From JBMOLL01 sp049325415 (lineage in GTDB: Bacteria; Bacteroidota; Bacteroidia; Bacteroidales; GCA-2748055): a stretch of 64,000 bases of DNA. Within the stretch, counting starts at the first letter, position 1, and each line of letters begins with the position of its first letter. Location of the stretch: positions 1-64,000 of the forward strand of contig JBMOLL010000040.1 in assembly GCA_049325415.1 (NCBI GenBank), written 5' to 3'. The position numbers were made by a program, and so were the translations under genes. Under the pieces are notes generated by a model, which was not told the origin of the DNA, made no database searches, and worked only from the letters and a program-made list of their open reading frames with translations. Positions 45,975-54,297 of this stretch are shown here, in pieces.

Positions 45975-46274
45975 TCAGAGTTGCATGAATTTCCGGAAGA
46001 GGCGCTGGGCTTCTTCCCAGTTCTCCCGGTTGAGACAGTATTTAATTTTCGGAGCTTCGGTCTCCCCCTGGATCAGCCCCGCATCCTTCAGTTCCTTCAG
46101 GTGCTGGGAAAGGGTCGATTTTACCACGGGCAGATCCTCCGACAGATCACCGCTGTAACAGCAACTTTGCCGCGATAGCAGATCGATCACATACATCCGG
46201 ATCGGGTGCCCGAGTGCCTTTGCATAACGTGCAGCCTTTTTTTGTTCTTCGGTAATGATGCCCTTGACCTCCAT
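45975..46274 (-). CDS. arsR: ArsR-family metalloregulator
   Basis: 99 aa winged-helix repressor. As(III)-type cysteines Cys38-Cys39 (RQSCCYSG) lie before the DNA-reading helix (VVKSTLSQHLKELKDAGLI), with Cys80 later. The ATG at 46274 is chosen; a longer frame to 46331 would run through its own promoter and operator. It heads the island and very likely represses it until arsenite binds. Confidence 0.93.
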   Translation of the reverse strand: MEVKGIITEEQKKAARYAKALGHPIRMYVIDLLSRQSCCYSGDLSEDLPVVKSTLSQHLKELKDAGLIQGETEAPKIKYCLNRENWEEAQRLFRKFMQL

Positions 46275-46284
46275 ATGTTCGTAT

Positions 46285-46303
46285 TTTACCGAACAAAGGT
46301 AAA
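46285..46303 (-). promoter_or_regulatory. Candidate ArsR operator overlapping the -7 box
   Basis: Perfect inverted repeat TTTACC-N7-GGTAAA. The -7 box TACCTTTG (minus strand, 46294-46301) sits inside it, so a bound repressor would block the polymerase. About 10 bp upstream of the arsR start codon. Confidence 0.65.
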
Positions 46304-46357
46304 CAAGTTCATGAAATAATAATACCTGCAATTGAGAATTTTACAGAACTTTTATTA

Positions 46358-46365
46358 TAATTTTG
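46358..46365 (+). promoter_or_regulatory. -7 box of the exported protein gene at 46395
   Basis: TAATTTTG is an exact TAnnTTTG. An ATTG at 46331-46334 is 23 nt upstream, slightly long for a -33 element. Predicted leader about 25 nt. Confidence 0.5.
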
Positions 46366-46394
46366 AAAGAACCAAACCTATAAACACAAATAGC

Positions 46395-46889
46395 ATGAAG
46401 AACGTAACCCTTACCCTGCTGGCACTATTCTTCCTTGCCGGCGCTGCTTTCTCTCAGGTATCGATGGTATCGGAAGGGGGCAAATTTAAGGCTACTTTTC
46501 CCGGAGAGTATTCCTACAGTGAACAGACCATCGACACCGATCTCGGGCCGGTACTGATGCACATTTACATGTATGAAGAAGGTGATGAAGCCGCCTACAT
46601 GATCTCTTACAACGATTACCCTGCCGATGCTTTTGATCAGTCGCTCTACAAGGAATCCCTGGAGGGAGCCAAAGAGGGTTTCACCAGCAACCTGGGTTTA
46701 GAAGAAGAATACAGTATTGACATCAGCATGCTCGGCTACCCCGGCGTGTATTTTAAAGCCACCGACTATGACATTTATGCAACCATGTATGTCATTATCA
46801 GGGGGAACAGGCTTTACCAGGTAGGTGTACTCCAGCAGTATTATTATGCTGATCCTTCCTTTCTGGAATCCTTTAAGCTCCTCGAATAA
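46395..46889 (+). CDS. Exported protein of unknown function
   Basis: 164 aa from the ATG at 46395: signal peptide MKNVTLTLLALFFLAGAAFS, then a small beta-rich domain (GKFKATFPGEYSYSEQTIDT; GYPGVYFKATDYDIYATMYV) of unknown role. Divergent from arsR but not part of the island by content. The upstream in-frame codon at 46332 would start before the promoter box and is rejected. Confidence 0.7.
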   Translation: MKNVTLTLLALFFLAGAAFSQVSMVSEGGKFKATFPGEYSYSEQTIDTDLGPVLMHIYMYEEGDEAAYMISYNDYPADAFDQSLYKESLEGAKEGFTSNLGLEEEYSIDISMLGYPGVYFKATDYDIYATMYVIIRGNRLYQVGVLQQYYYADPSFLESFKLLE

Positions 46890-46909
46890 AAGTACTTCAG
46901 CCGGCTGGC

Positions 46910-47620
46910 TCAGCCCAGCCGGTTGATCTCTTCCAGCCTGTTGCGGTCCAGGATCTGTACATCTTTGCCATTCAGGCCAAGAATGCCTTCCTTTTCAAAT
47001 TCACGGATATAGCGTGTTGCGCTCTCAGCCGTAATGGACGCAAAATCAGCTATATCCTGCCGGCTGAGATACTGAAAGATCTCTTCCTGAAGTAATACGG
47101 GATCGGACAGGTAAAGCAGGGCCGAAGCCAGTTTACCTCGCATTTGTTTGGCCGACAGGTTATGGATCAGCTCCAGGTAACGGTTTTCACCGCTGCAATT
47201 GCGGTTCAGGATCCGCATAGCGAAGGAGGCATTCTGCATGAAGAGTTGTTTCAGCGCTGTCTTGTCGATCATACAGACAGTAGCGTCCTTAATAGCCACA
47301 GCCGAGCAGTTATATACATTTTCCCCGAAGATGGAAGAAAATGCCATAAAATCTCCCGCTGCCACGATCCGGATATTCACCTGACGGGTACGGTCGGCCT
47401 GGAGATAGATGCGAGCCAGTCCGCTGACCATATAAAGGATATACGGTGCAAAGGCCCCCTGTTTAAAAATGGTTTCTCCTCTGAGATAGGTCAGATGGGT
47501 CTTCCTGCTGTCGAGAAAGGTCTGTTCCTCTGGCAGAAGGGCCTGGAAACAATCGGCGGTTTTACCGCATTCCTGACAGCAATCGTCTTCGGAAGTCACG
47601 GGATCTTTTTTTGAATTCAC
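46910..47620 (-). CDS. FNR-type Crp-family regulator with four cluster cysteines
   Basis: 236 aa, start GTG at 47620. The N-terminal cysteines Cys15-X2-Cys18-X5-Cys24 repeat the spacing of E. coli FNR (20-23-29), and Cys116 (DATVCMID) sits where FNR has Cys122, so an oxygen-labile 4Fe-4S cluster is likely. cAMP-type barrel, then an HTH with ESATR where FNR has ETISR. Expected to control anaerobic genes. Divergent from the NifX-like, thioredoxin and trxB genes, which may be targets. Confidence 0.85.
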   Translation of the reverse strand: MNSKKDPVTSEDDCCQECGKTADCFQALLPEEQTFLDSRKTHLTYLRGETIFKQGAFAPYILYMVSGLARIYLQADRTRQVNIRIVAAGDFMAFSSIFGENVYNCSAVAIKDATVCMIDKTALKQLFMQNASFAMRILNRNCSGENRYLELIHNLSAKQMRGKLASALLYLSDPVLLQEEIFQYLSRQDIADFASITAESATRYIREFEKEGILGLNGKDVQILDRNRLEEINRLG

Positions 47621-47624
47621 CCTG

Positions 47625-47632
47625 CAAAAATA
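47625..47632 (-). promoter_or_regulatory. -7 box directly before the FNR-type gene, possible leaderless start
   Basis: TATTTTTG (minus strand) ends 4 nt before the GTG at 47620, the same geometry as at bamD. Either the mRNA is leaderless or the true start is further inside the gene. Confidence 0.35.
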
Positions 47633-47793
47633 AGCAGAATTGCGCTTTTCTCCCCACGGTCATGCTGTTAAACTTAAACCGGCAGGGATTAACATCCTGC
47701 TTTCTGCATTCTGACAGCCAAAAAACTGTAAAATTTCAATCCGGGAACGTAATCCAGACAGTCAGAACATTTTTACGGGGCAAAAAAGCCGGG

Positions 47794-47801
47794 TAATTTT
47801 G
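47794..47801 (+). promoter_or_regulatory. -7 box of the NifX-like gene
   Basis: TAATTTTG, an exact TAnnTTTG, 18 nt before the ATG at 47820. The -33 region is T-rich without a clear TTTG. Confidence 0.5.
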
Positions 47802-47819
47802 CAGGGTAAAAATGAAGTG

Positions 47820-48164
47820 ATGAAACGAATAGCCGTACCGGTAAGCGGAAATCTTCTCAGCGAGCACTTCGGGCAGTGTGAAGCTTACAGAATTTTCGTG
47901 ATCGGGGAAGATGAAGTAAGCAGCGAACGGGTTGAGATCCCTCCGCAGATGGAAGTGAGTATGCTTCCCGGCTGGGCATCAGCACTGGGAATTACCGATA
48001 TCATTGCCTATCGTGTGGATAAAAGCATCATCGCACTATTTACACCTTTCAGAATCAATCTTTTCGTGGGGATACCCCGGGAAACGCCGGAGAAACTCAT
48101 CGACGATTACCTGAACGGACGACTGAAATCCGATGAGCGGATCATCTCGGAAATTATCAAATGA
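47820..48164 (+). CDS. Dinitrogenase iron-molybdenum cofactor (NifX/NifB-C) domain protein
   Basis: 114 aa with the NifX-type fold: KRIAVPVSGNLLSEHFGQCE at the N-terminus and GWASALGITDIIAYRVD later. Such small proteins occur widely in anaerobes without nitrogenase and may bind metal-sulfur cofactors. The ATG at 47820 is preferred over a TTG at 47799, which lies in the promoter box. 45 bp before the thioredoxin-like gene. Confidence 0.85.
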   Translation: MKRIAVPVSGNLLSEHFGQCEAYRIFVIGEDEVSSERVEIPPQMEVSMLPGWASALGITDIIAYRVDKSIIALFTPFRINLFVGIPRETPEKLIDDYLNGRLKSDERIISEIIK

Positions 48165-48209
48165 AATTCATATTAATCTTATTATTAATTATTTAATATA
48201 TCAACAGAC

Positions 48210-48557
48210 ATGAAATTTTTAAGAACAGCCATTCATGAAATTGAGTCTGCTGCCGAGCTGCAGAAGATCATCAACGAAAATGAAAATGTAATGGTATGCT
48301 GTGGCCGCATGGGGCCCATGTGTATCCCGGTTTACGACACTATGGAAGAGCTTGAGGGAGAACGTCCCGCTATCCGTTTCTTCTCCATGGCCTTCGATTC
48401 TCCCGAATCGGCCGCCATCCGCACTGCACCGCTTTGCCGCGGTTTCATGGGCCTGCCTTTTACGGTCTATTACAAAAACGGTGAGATGGTAAAGGCCACA
48501 ACCAGCATCCAGAACAGGAGCCAGATTGTCTCCATCCTCGATGAATACCTGAGCTAA
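48210..48557 (+). CDS. Thioredoxin-fold protein with atypical active site
   Basis: 115 aa. Thioredoxin-like pattern, but the WCGPC site reads CCGRMGPMC (Cys30, Cys31, Cys38): the positions of both active-site cysteines appear to be methionines around Gly-Pro. The cis-proline region is GLPFTVYYKNGE. Located just upstream of trxB. It may be a specialised thiol protein rather than a general thioredoxin (inference). Confidence 0.75.
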   Translation: MKFLRTAIHEIESAAELQKIINENENVMVCCGRMGPMCIPVYDTMEELEGERPAIRFFSMAFDSPESAAIRTAPLCRGFMGLPFTVYYKNGEMVKATTSIQNRSQIVSILDEYLS

Positions 48558-48573
48558 GTGTAATACAGCCATG

Positions 48574-48613
48574 ATCCCGTTTGTCCCGCCCCTGCGGGAT
48601 GAGCGGGATTTTT
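48574..48613 (+). terminator. Hairpin with T run between the thioredoxin-like gene and trxB
   Basis: ATCCCG (48574-48579) pairs with CGGGAT (48604-48609) and, inside, TCCCGC (48584-48589) with GCGGGA (48594-48599), followed by T5. It may end the upstream transcript partly; trxB starts 14 bp later with no separate promoter seen. Confidence 0.65.
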
Positions 48614-48626
48614 AAAAAACTGAAAA

Positions 48627-49556
48627 ATGGAAGAGATTTTTGATGTGATGATCATCGGCGGGGGGGCAGCCGGTCTTACTGCCGGGATCTACAGTTCCAG
48701 GGCCCGGCTCAGCACCCTGATCCTCAACGAAGGCGCCGTTGGCGGACAGATGGTTCTGACCAATGAAATAGCCAATTACCCGGGAGTTGAAACCACCAAA
48801 GGTTACCTGCTGGCCGGAATCATGAAAGACCAGGCAAAAAGCTTTGGCTGCCAGATCAAAACCAATGTCAAAATTACGGGCTATGAGCTGGAAGGCGAAG
48901 TGAAAAAAGTTTTGCTGGAGGATGGACGGCGTTTTTCAGCCCGAACGGTGATCCTCGCTCCCGGTGGCCGCCCCCGTTCACTCAACATTCCCGGCGAGGA
49001 AGAATTCAAAGGAACCGGTATATCCTACTGCGCCACCTGCGACGGTGAGTTTTTTACCGGGAAAGAACTGGTTGTTATCGGGGGAGGAAACTCCGCCCTC
49101 GAAGAAGCCGATGCCCTCACCACCTATGCCTCTAAAGTAACCATTGTTCATCAGTTCGACCATTTTCAGGCCTTCGAACATGCCGTTCAGGTTGCAAGGA
49201 ATAACCCGAAGATTGATTTTATAATGGAGTCGGAACCCAGAGGCTTCTTTGGTAACGGCCAGCTGGAAAAAGTTGCTATCGAACACCTGCCAAGCGGGAA
49301 TATCTCGGAAGTTAAGGTTGGAGGTGCTTTTATTTTCGTGGGATATCTCCCCAATACCGAAAGTCTCAAGGGTATTGTTCAGATGAATGAAAGAAATGAG
49401 ATAGTGGTGGACAGCGATATGAAGACAAATATTCCCGGCGTTTTTGCTGCCGGCGACTGTATCAACAAACGCTACAGACAGGTTACGACAGCAGTGGCAG
49501 AAGGAACCATCGCGGCACTGAGTGCCGCAGAATTTCTGAGAAACCGGCCAAAATGA
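48627..49556 (+). CDS. trxB: Thioredoxin reductase
   Basis: NADPH-dependent flavoprotein, 309 aa. FAD motif GGGAAGLTAGIYSSRA (12-27), redox pair in CATCDG, NADPH motif GGGNSALEEA near 152 and FAAGDC near 270. Reduces thioredoxin, which in turn could recycle the ArsC encoded nearby. Its stop codon lies inside the following terminator. Confidence 0.95.
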   Translation: MEEIFDVMIIGGGAAGLTAGIYSSRARLSTLILNEGAVGGQMVLTNEIANYPGVETTKGYLLAGIMKDQAKSFGCQIKTNVKITGYELEGEVKKVLLEDGRRFSARTVILAPGGRPRSLNIPGEEEFKGTGISYCATCDGEFFTGKELVVIGGGNSALEEADALTTYASKVTIVHQFDHFQAFEHAVQVARNNPKIDFIMESEPRGFFGNGQLEKVAIEHLPSGNISEVKVGGAFIFVGYLPNTESLKGIVQMNERNEIVVDSDMKTNIPGVFAAGDCINKRYRQVTTAVAEGTIAALSAAEFLRNRPK

Positions 49557-49572
49557 CCGGTTTATTTTTTTA
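49541..49572 (+). terminator. Terminator of trxB
   Basis: AAACCGG (49541-49547) and CCGGTTT (49557-49563) form the stem, followed by ATTTTTTTT. The trxB stop codon is in the loop. Confidence 0.85.
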
Positions 49573-50154
49573 ACTGAGAATCATTTCCTCCCTCAGACGA
49601 TTCAGAACAGAGGTGGTAATTCCGAGGTAAGAGGCAATCTGACTGCTCTGGGCATAACGGAATATATCCGGTTGCTCCGAAAGCAGTTTCCGGTAACGTG
49701 CTTCTTCGGTATCGCTGAGCAGACCAATCAATCTTTGTTTCATCCTGTTATACCCGTCAAGGATCAGCAAACGGCAGAATTCCCTGAATTCAACAGAACT
49801 ATGGTACCTGTTTTCGATTTCCTCCCAGGAAATCACCCAGCCCGAACACTCGGTAAGTGTCTGAAAAGTTTCAGTAGAAGGTTGCTGGGAAAAAAAAGTA
49901 TTGAAATCGTTCAGAAAACATTTCGGCGAGTATATCCCTGTGGTCAGTTCAAGGCCCTTGCTGTCATTCATAAACGACCTGACATATCCTTCCTCAAGAA
50001 AATAGGCGTGCCGGTCAAGGCGCTGTTCCTCAATAAGATATTCGCCACTCTGAAAGATAACCGGCTTGAAGCCATAGGAAATCTCCATGGCCTTCTCCCT
50101 GGAGACCTTGTAAATCGACTGGATATAGGCTATAAAGACTTTCTTGTTTGTCAT
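49570..50154 (-). CDS. Crp/Fnr-family transcriptional regulator (no cluster cysteines)
   Basis: About 194 aa: an N-terminal cyclic-nucleotide-binding-like barrel (FQSGEYLIEEQRLDRHAYFL) and a short C-terminal HTH (SQIASYLGITTSVLNRLREE). It lacks the cysteine set of its neighbour, so the signal is different and unknown. ATG at 50154 is used; 50178 is also possible. Convergent with trxB. Confidence 0.8.
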   Translation of the reverse strand: MTNKKVFIAYIQSIYKVSREKAMEISYGFKPVIFQSGEYLIEEQRLDRHAYFLEEGYVRSFMNDSKGLELTTGIYSPKCFLNDFNTFFSQQPSTETFQTLTECSGWVISWEEIENRYHSSVEFREFCRLLILDGYNRMKQRLIGLLSDTEEARYRKLLSEQPDIFRYAQSSQIASYLGITTSVLNRLREEMILS

Positions 50155-50466
50155 AACATCCTGTTTCTGTAAGCTCATACGGTTCAATGTAAACCGCAGA
50201 TCCGCATGAGTTTGTCAACACACGGAGAAACGAAATTAAAGCTTAAATTCCTATCTCCGAAAGAACAGAACAGGCCTTTGATGACGGCACCTTTTAAGGC
50301 ATTGAACGCGGTATGGATGTGGCCGACCGGAGGCGGAAGTGACTAATGGATGATTGGGATTTTAATCACACTTTTCAACATCTTAGTCACAGTTTATTAA
50401 CATTTCGTCAAACCTATTTTTTCAGTCCTGGTCCGTTGAAATGAACGGTCCTGCTGATATCCAGGG

Positions 50467-50889
50467 CTATTTCAGTGTTTTCTTACATTCAACAATTTTC
50501 ATCAGCACGGGCACCTGCTCCGGTTCCTGCAGATTGATCACCAGGGGAAGCAGTTTACCTACCGGCGCATTCGCCCTGAACCCGCTTTTAATCGTTTCAG
50601 GGATATCCAGCTCTTCAACTTTCGGAGCCGTCTTCTCCGTAAAATAGAAAGCCACAGTTGCATAGCCGTCCCAGACCGATAACCAGCACAGGTTTTTCTT
50701 TTTAAAAAGGTGCTTTCTGAGCCAGGAATGGCCATCGCGATAATAGTTCCATTCGGGCTCAATGCCCGAATCAGGGTCTGTCAGCATCCCGGTAAATTCG
50801 CGGAATGCCGGATAGGCTTTTCCCAGTATTTTTTCCAGAAGTTCATCGGAAGGATAAACAGCAGGGTCATTCAACAGAGGTTGTTCCAT
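50467..50889 (-). CDS. DUF3788 family protein
   Basis: 140 aa cytoplasmic protein. Conserved parts: GIEPEWNYYRDGHSWLRKHL, KKNLCWLSVWDGYATVAFYF and the end VLMKIVECKKTLK. Function unknown; in several bacteria these single genes lie next to regulators. Both flanks are gene-free (50179-50466 and the repeat block to 51308). Confidence 0.8.
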   Translation of the reverse strand: MEQPLLNDPAVYPSDELLEKILGKAYPAFREFTGMLTDPDSGIEPEWNYYRDGHSWLRKHLFKKKNLCWLSVWDGYATVAFYFTEKTAPKVEELDIPETIKSGFRANAPVGKLLPLVINLQEPEQVPVLMKIVECKKTLK

Positions 50890-51308
50890 CTATATCAGGT
50901 TTATAGTTTAAAAATCTATTCTTTCCCTAACAAACCGTTCAGCCCATCCTGCTGCCCTTATCCTGCCTCCCCTCTCTCACCTCTATCACCTTTCTCACCT
51001 TTCTCACCTTTCTCACTTTTCTCACTCCTCACTCCTCACTCATCACTCATCCCGCGTCTCGCGTCTCGCATCTCGAAAAAAAAAGACACAAAGGTGTAAC
51101 GCTAAGGTTCAAAGACTCAAAGGCGCTAAACATCGCATAAAAGGTAAACTCCCCCGTCACTCCTCACTCATCACTCATCACTCCTCTCGTTCCACCCGCC
51201 GAAGCCTCTGGCGAAGGCAGGCGTCTCCCGTCTCCCATCTCGCGTTTCGCACAACTCGTAACCCGTAACCCGTAACCCGCCACTCCTCACTCCTCACTCC
51301 TCACTCCC
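50890..51308. repeat. Intergenic repeat block
   Basis: No gene. 50975-51020 is a 9-bp repeat (CTCACCTTT), 51020-51050 TCACTCC heptamers, 51055-51075 GCGTCTC units. 51080-51225 matches 180-320 with small changes (AAAGACTCAAAGGCGCTAAA; CTCTGGCGAAGGCAGGCG). 51245-51280 has CGTAACC heptamers and the block ends in TCCTCAC units. Confidence 0.8.
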
Positions 51309-53003
51309 CTACCTGTACCTGTACAACTTCAGGAACTGTATCCCCGTCTCACCGGCCGGGATCCTCAGGTGCCGTCCCTGATGGCTCTGGTCTCCGTTCA
51401 ACCGGCGGACCGGCATCCATATCCCGTTTTCCATTGTTCCCTCATCAATTTTTTCAATGCCTGTAAGGTATCCGTCCTGATCCGGAGGAAAGGTGAGAAC
51501 GATCCCATCGCCGGCAACGAAATATTTTCCCTCCCCGGTACAAATGATCAGGCCTCCTTTAACTGGCCAGGTTTCTTCAGCAGCTCCAGCGTCCCATCCG
51601 AGGGTATAATCGTGCTTCGCGATTATGGTAAAACCACCAAGGACGATCGTATCTGCCGGATGCTCCCTGTCGAACAGGAAACCTCTCATGGTGCCTTTGC
51701 CCTGATTTTCAAGGATCAGGGGAGCCAGCTGTGAAAGAACCGAATAAGTATTGGTCATGGGTTCCTTCACGAGATCGGAAGTCGATTCAATGAAAAAAGG
51801 GCTGAAACCCAGGGCATCATAATTCCCGATAGAGAAGAAAGCCTTTGGTCCGCAGGCAGTTTCATAGCCGCCCGGGATCTGTTCGTAACGGACTTCCGGA
51901 AGAAAAAGGGCATTCCCGTCGCGCTTGTACAAACCGGCCCAGTGCCGGAAATCGGCAAAATATATATCGGGAGCCAGCAGATCAACCGAAGGAGCCGCTA
52001 CCTTCCATATATCCATCAGGTGAGGCAAGGGACCGGCGGAAGGATATTGCCCGGGAAGCCAGCCAGGACGGTTCAGCGCGGCATTCACATAGGCCGGGAT
52101 CGGATAAACAGCTTTCCCTGCCGCAGTGATCTGTTCCATATAACGACCAAAATACCAGGCCATGAAGATCTCTTCCGTAGCCAGATCGTCGCCGAAAACC
52201 TCCTTCCATGAGCCCCTTGTCCGGGAGCCGTGATCCCTCCATTTTTCCCTGATTTCAGGAGCATAGAGGGTCGACGAAGATTGGATATAACGGATCAGCT
52301 CTCCGGGTACTTCATTGTTATAGGCGCTGTTGGCTGCCGGGCTGTGGTCTCTTGCATCGGGCAGCATACCGATCTCATTTTCAACCTGCATCATGATCAC
52401 CGTATGTTCGTTCCCGTCAAACTCCCTGATAAACTTCATCAAAGCCGTATAGGCCTGTTTATCGGCGACGAGATTTCTGAGTTCGAAGGGACTCAGGATC
52501 TCCACTGCTTTACCGTTACGGTCACAGGCCCTGGGGAAACGCCTGTAATCCTCTTTTACCCAGCCCGGAGCATAGCACGACATGCTATTCTTCCAGCTAC
52601 CGAACCATAACAGGACCAGTTTCATCTGGTTCTGACGGGCATCAACGATCAGATCCCTGACCAGGTTAAAGTCGAATCTCCCCTCTTCCGGCTCAATCAG
52701 TTCCCAATAGACCGGAGCCAGGACTGTATTCAGCCTGTTTTGCCGCAACACCGGCCACAGCTCTTTCATGTATTCCGTGGAGGACGAACTGGAGTTCCCC
52801 AGCTCACCGCCCAGCATCAGAAAGGGCTTGCCACCGACAATGAGCCGCTGGGTATTCCCCCGTACTTCAAGGTGCGGGGGAGCTGCCTGCTTCTGGGCAG
52901 AAAGAATACCAGGAGAGGTTTGAAATAAAAGGATGAACAGGAGGCATAACCCGGTATGGCACAGGCGGGTTGAGGGGAATTCGCTTTTGAATGTTGTTTT
53001 CAT
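51309..53003 (-). CDS. Secreted glycoside hydrolase, DUF5597 (GH35-like beta-galactosidase type)
   Basis: 564 aa. Signal peptide (LCLLFILLFQTSPGILSA); TIM-barrel enzyme with probable acid/base Glu210 in MMQVENEIG and nucleophile Glu370 in FLPEVRY; the start GGKPFLMLGGELGNSSSSS and C-terminal DUF5597 domain are typical. Relatives act on galactose- or arabinose-containing sugars (family knowledge). It stands alone without SusC/D partners. Confidence 0.88.
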   Translation of the reverse strand: MKTTFKSEFPSTRLCHTGLCLLFILLFQTSPGILSAQKQAAPPHLEVRGNTQRLIVGGKPFLMLGGELGNSSSSSTEYMKELWPVLRQNRLNTVLAPVYWELIEPEEGRFDFNLVRDLIVDARQNQMKLVLLWFGSWKNSMSCYAPGWVKEDYRRFPRACDRNGKAVEILSPFELRNLVADKQAYTALMKFIREFDGNEHTVIMMQVENEIGMLPDARDHSPAANSAYNNEVPGELIRYIQSSSTLYAPEIREKWRDHGSRTRGSWKEVFGDDLATEEIFMAWYFGRYMEQITAAGKAVYPIPAYVNAALNRPGWLPGQYPSAGPLPHLMDIWKVAAPSVDLLAPDIYFADFRHWAGLYKRDGNALFLPEVRYEQIPGGYETACGPKAFFSIGNYDALGFSPFFIESTSDLVKEPMTNTYSVLSQLAPLILENQGKGTMRGFLFDREHPADTIVLGGFTIIAKHDYTLGWDAGAAEETWPVKGGLIICTGEGKYFVAGDGIVLTFPPDQDGYLTGIEKIDEGTMENGIWMPVRRLNGDQSHQGRHLRIPAGETGIQFLKLYRYR

Positions 53004-53157
53004 GGATTACAGCTCTGGGTAAATGTTCCTGAAATCAATTTCACAGGAGGATAAACAGTCATCTGAAAATCAGATGGACTTCAAAATAGCACTTTTATAA
53101 GGAATATCAAAAACAAATTCCTTTAACGGGATGTACAGGGCTTCCGCAAGCGCTCTG

Positions 53158-54297
53158 TTATCGTTTCCTGATCTCCGAGCGCCGGTATCCCGACACGTTC
53201 AGCTTGCTGTCCTGATTTGGATTATACGACTGATTATCCGTGTAAATTACATCTCCCCTGTCGTTCTCCCAGCGGTAGCCCCATTCATTCGAGCCCCGCT
53301 CGGTCTCCCCGGTCCAGGGATTTACATAATCCTCCTGTCCGGTAAGGTTGAGATACATGTCGTTGTTGATCTCTGAATTGGTATTCGCCCGGTGTTCGCT
53401 GATCTCCTTTTCGATCCGGGCGATATCCTGCTGGGTCTGCAGTACGATCTGCCCGTTCACCTGCTGGCTTTTTATTTCCCTGACCAGCCAGTCGGTATTG
53501 ATCTTTACGGATTGCCCGATCGTGGCAAAAACCGGCGACATTTTCTCAAAACTCCCTTTCTCAGCCCGCACATACCACATCTCCTTATTCCCCCAGAGCC
53601 CGTTACCCAGCTGTCCGTAATCTTCAATCACACAGTACATTTTCTCGAGATATGCAATACCGTTTTCCGAATATTCAAGGGTAATAACAGCCACCTGGTA
53701 GCCAAAGGCATAACCCGGGATCATCTGAGCCGACAGATTGCGGTAGCGCTCTGCCAGACCGGGCATCGGCGAAACGGAAGTAATCCTGACATTCTGCGCT
53801 GCCGGATGGGCAAAAGGAACAGCCACCTGTGCCACGAACTGCTCCGGGGCAGAAAGCGGCCACACCAGCATTCCGTTGTAATTGCTGCCGTAGGGGTACA
53901 TCCCCCCGATAAGATTATTTGTCGGGCAGCGCTGAATATCAAAGAAACGCGTGTCGGGCAACCAGCCGAGTTCAGCTTTTTTATCCGGGGAACTTAACTT
54001 CATATACAGTTTTGCCTCAATGGCATTACCAGCACCTCCCGCGGCACCCGGATCAACCCGGGTTATACCTCCCGTGACCGTCCAGCCCACCGGTTTCAGA
54101 AATGTGAAGGCGTTTTCATTGGGTTCAGCAGTCCTGACAAAGCGGACCTCAGCCGGGACCTGCCTTGTGGCATAGCACATACTGCTGTCCATAGCCACTG
54201 CCGAAAGGAAGGGCGAAAGGATAATCAGCAGAAGCAGAAAAAGAAAGAGCTTATTGTTTTTCAATTGGATGAGGGATAAAGAATTAAATACATACAA
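53158..54297 (-). CDS. Exported protein of unknown function
   Basis: 379 aa with an N-terminal hydrophobic segment (KLFLFLLLLIILSPFLSAVA), then a soluble body with YATRQVPAEVRFVRTAEPNE, a tryptophan-rich middle (PVGWTVTGG, WGNKEMWYVR) and a polar tail (NPWTGETERGSNEWGYRWEN). Homologues with the WTGE and W-R-N ending are common in Gram-negative genomes, but I cannot name the family. Flanked by gene-free DNA. Confidence 0.65.
   Translation of the reverse strand: MYVFNSLSLIQLKNNKLFLFLLLLIILSPFLSAVAMDSSMCYATRQVPAEVRFVRTAEPNENAFTFLKPVGWTVTGGITRVDPGAAGGAGNAIEAKLYMKLSSPDKKAELGWLPDTRFFDIQRCPTNNLIGGMYPYGSNYNGMLVWPLSAPEQFVAQVAVPFAHPAAQNVRITSVSPMPGLAERYRNLSAQMIPGYAFGYQVAVITLEYSENGIAYLEKMYCVIEDYGQLGNGLWGNKEMWYVRAEKGSFEKMSPVFATIGQSVKINTDWLVREIKSQQVNGQIVLQTQQDIARIEKEISEHRANTNSEINNDMYLNLTGQEDYVNPWTGETERGSNEWGYRWENDRGDVIYTDNQSYNPNQDSKLNVSGYRRSEIRKR

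Noticed and set aside
46901..46922. Hairpin CCGGCTGG/CCAGCCGG as a terminator
   Set aside because: There is no T run and it overlaps the 3' end of the FNR-type gene; it may still help separate the convergent genes.
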